A DNA stretch of 5,825 bases from an uncultured Flavobacteriales bacterium. GTDB taxonomy: Bacteria > Bacteroidota > Bacteroidia > Flavobacteriales > Vicingaceae. The position numbers were made by a program, and so were the translations under genes. The stretch covers positions 1-5,825 of the forward strand of contig CAJXFJ010000130.1 in the NCBI GenBank assembly GCA_913052515.1. The letters are read 5' to 3'. Shown piece by piece: positions 5,414 through 5,825 of the stretch (its first letter is position 1; every line of letters starts with the position of its first letter). The notes under the pieces are model-generated. The model did no database searches. It had not been told where the DNA came from and was given only the letters and a program-made list of their open reading frames with translations.

Positions 5414-5825
5414 TTAAGCTTTTGCTTGAAAAGCAATCCCGTACAATTTCATTTTTTTGATCATACTCACCAATCCATTAGAACGAGTAGGCGACAAATG
5501 CTCTTTCAATCCGATTTGGTCAACAAAGTATAAATCTGATTCTGCAATTTCTTTGGGTGTACTTTCCGAAAGTACTCGAATCATCAAAGCAATGATTCCT
5601 TTGGTAATGATGGCATCACTATCTGCTGTAAAGTATAACTTTCCGTCTTCTTTCAATTGTGCATCTAACCACACCCTTGACTGACAACCTTTAATGATGT
5701 TTTCTTCTATTTTTTTATCTTCTTCAATTAAGGGAAGTTCTTTGCCTAAAGAAATGATGTATTCATACTTGTCCATCCAGTCTTCAAACATAGAAAACTC
5801 ATCAATTACCTCTTCTTGTCGCTCT
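5414..5825 (-). CDS. sufE: SufE family cysteine desulfurase activator (5' end missing)
   Basis: SufE accepts sulfur from the cysteine desulfurase SufS as a persulfide and passes it to the SufBCD scaffold in the cytoplasm. The catalytic cysteine is in the motif KGCQSRVWLDA (Cys codon 5684-5686), equivalent to Cys51 of E. coli SufE. Other family features are WMDKYEYIISLGKELPLI near the N-terminus, GKLYFTADSDAIITKGIIALMIRV in the middle and GLKEHLSPTRSNGLVSMIKKM near the end. An ATG at 5789-5791 lies inside the frame, but the open frame continues upstream with ERQEEVIDEFS, which fits the usual N-terminal helix of the family, so the true start is just outside the window. The 136 visible residues are already close to the usual full length of about 140. 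It is followed 4 bases later by sufT; sufS and the other suf genes would be expected upstream. Confidence 0.93.
   Translation of the reverse strand, partial: ERQEEVIDEFSMFEDWMDKYEYIISLGKELPLIEEDKKIEENIIKGCQSRVWLDAQLKEDGKLYFTADSDAIITKGIIALMIRVLSESTPKEIAESDLYFVDQIGLKEHLSPTRSNGLVSMIKKMKLYGIAFQAKA

Noticed and set aside
5410..5436. Longer start for the sufT-like gene at 5436, overlapping sufE
   Set aside because: The nine extra residues do not fit the family, and the ATG at 5409 gives normal operon spacing of 4 bases.
5078..5684. Plus-strand open frames opposite sufT and sufE (5078-5290 and 5457-5684)
   Set aside because: They are antisense to conserved Fe-S assembly genes and have no recognisable domain.

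Overview
The window looks like the chromosome of a free-living member of the Bacteroidota, probably a flavobacterium-like lineage. The evidence is an A+T-rich sequence, a secreted protein with a type IX secretion system (T9SS) sorting tail, an outer-membrane beta-barrel protein of the kind fused to anti-sigma modules in this phylum, no clear Shine-Dalgarno sequences, and the DUF2480 and DUF3332 families, which I know mainly from Bacteroidota. No tRNA, rRNA, CRISPR array or transposase gene is visible.

Left part (1-3483, + strand): the window opens inside a gene for a protein with a long polar linker and a C-terminal outer-membrane beta-barrel (1-1236). It ends at a strong palindromic terminator (1264-1295). 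A 116-base gap leads to a 672-residue secreted protein (1412-3430). That protein has a signal peptide, seven SBBP-like beta-propeller repeats, a fibronectin-III-like domain and a T9SS type A tail. A hairpin at 3453-3483 probably terminates this gene and the convergent gene beyond it.

Right part (3505-5825, - strand): reading along the minus strand, the genes are sufE (5' end cut off by the window edge), a sufT-like DUF59 gene 4 bases later, a 409-base non-coding interval, a DUF2480 gene, and a DUF3332 lipoprotein gene. SufE and the DUF59 protein belong to SUF iron-sulfur cluster assembly. DUF2480 is a familiar companion of suf genes in this phylum, so this is probably the downstream end of a suf operon whose sufB/C/D/S genes lie beyond position 5825.

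The least explained part is the interval 4665-5073 between sufT and DUF2480. It has no credible ORF but carries several inverted repeats. One group is a chain of overlapping, mutually exclusive hairpins enclosed by an 8-bp outer stem (4758-4831). Another is a 48-base two-part hairpin (4989-5036) beginning about 37 bases after the sufT stop. It could be a pair of dispersed repeat elements inserted into the operon, or a structured RNA controlling the downstream gene; the sequence alone cannot decide.

Three start sites were moved from the longest ORF on family or signal evidence: the lipoprotein begins at 4062, sufT at 5409, and sufE upstream of the window edge.
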